Source of the DNA: Lacrimispora saccharolytica
GTDB lineage: Bacteria > Bacillota > Clostridia > Lachnospirales > Lachnospiraceae
Assembly (NCBI GenBank): GCA_016899975.1
Contig: JACJJN010000022.1
Location: 1 to 57,279, forward strand
Length of the DNA stretch: 57,279 nt
Reading direction: 5' to 3'
Part shown: in pieces, positions 57,133 to 57,279 of the stretch
Numbering within the stretch: the stretch's first letter is position 1
Layout: each line of letters begins with the position of its first letter
Notes under the pieces: model-generated
Told to the model about the DNA's origin: nothing
Seen by the model: the letters and a program-made list of their open reading frames with translations, nothing else
The model's database searches: none
Position numbers and translations under genes: made by a program

Positions 57133-57279
57133 CCTCTGGGGCTGTAAATAAATCGAAGAAAAATGAATGAGCCGGACGGTCACAGTGTTTGTCCGGCATG
57201 GGGAGGTAGTGTCAAGTAATCTATGAAAAATGAGCCGTGAAAAAATAGGCTCAAAAGAACCTTGAAAACTGTAGATATT
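57133..57279. other. 3' edge: hairpin and possible mobile-element end
   Basis: GCCGGAC (57171) pairs with GTCCGGC (57192) after the MATE gene, but no T run follows. From 57210 the sequence GTAGTGTCAAGTAATC resembles the terminal sequences of some insertion elements, and the last 30 nt are AT-rich with no frame. The window stops before this can be tested. Confidence 0.3.

Noticed and set aside
57210-57279. A definite insertion-sequence terminus at the right edge
   Set aside because: Only a short resemblance (GTGTCAAGTAA) with no partner end or transposase inside the window; kept only as a low-confidence note.

Overview
The window reads as chromosome of a spore-forming Gram-positive Clostridia bacterium, most likely of the Lachnospiraceae. 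The support is an alpha/beta small acid-soluble spore protein, a Csp-like subtilisin protease, AddAB instead of RecBCD, YesMN-type two-component genes, PadR/DUF2812 and PadR/DUF1700 pairs, strong AGGAGG ribosome-binding sites and Clostridia-style FMN and cobalamin riboswitches. No rRNA, tRNA or CRISPR array was found. Most genes look GC-balanced to GC-rich. The sugar locus (1-9.2 kb) and the abiE locus (35.6-36.9 kb) are visibly more AT-rich and look acquired.

Layout. 1-9.25 kb: the edge of a probable IS3-type transposase, then a YesN/YesM-like two-component system, a CUT1 sugar ABC importer (two permeases and a lipoprotein) and a clan GH-D (GH36-like) glycosidase, together a regulated alpha-galactoside-type uptake and hydrolysis locus. 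9.2-14 kb: an HxlR regulator lacking its normal start, a transporter remnant, a carboxylesterase, an FMN riboswitch with ribU, a Nudix hydrolase, a 273-bp imperfect palindrome, and a cobalamin riboswitch with promoter but no gene. 14-18.4 kb: a lipoprotein/RHH/SPFH operon with an unusual operator, a nucleotidyltransferase-like gene, a gutted esterase pseudogene and a methyltransferase. 18.4-22.6 kb: hslO, nadE, a nicotinamidase-like hydrolase and a BilS-like flavodoxin. 22.7-26.8 kb: small membrane, PadR, zinc-ribbon and Cys-cluster genes. 26.9-34.3 kb: addB-addA. 34.3-40.7 kb: small genes, a broken abiE toxin with intact antitoxin gene, PadR-DUF1700, a damaged epimerase and a spore protein. 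40.7-57.1 kb: lipid genes (glycosyltransferase, plsY), aminotransferase, ABC-ATPase, nitroreductase, mannitol dehydrogenase-type oxidoreductase, S8 protease, trkA-trkH, hisC and a MATE exporter.

The most distinctive feature is repeat biology. A 66-bp two-hairpin cassette ending in a ribosome-binding site occurs three times (18401, 43692, 44959), directly 5' of unrelated genes. A REP-like palindrome family (GTTCAGC...GCTGAAC, often bounded by GTAAC/GTTAC) is scattered through intergenic DNA. Two ~140-150-bp composite copies lie in opposite orientation at 21.9 and 55.6 kb, and the second encodes the last 17 residues of HisC. Several genes look recently damaged: hxlR, an esterase, ykgJ, abiEii and the epimerase. 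All of this comes from reading the sequence; no database search was run.
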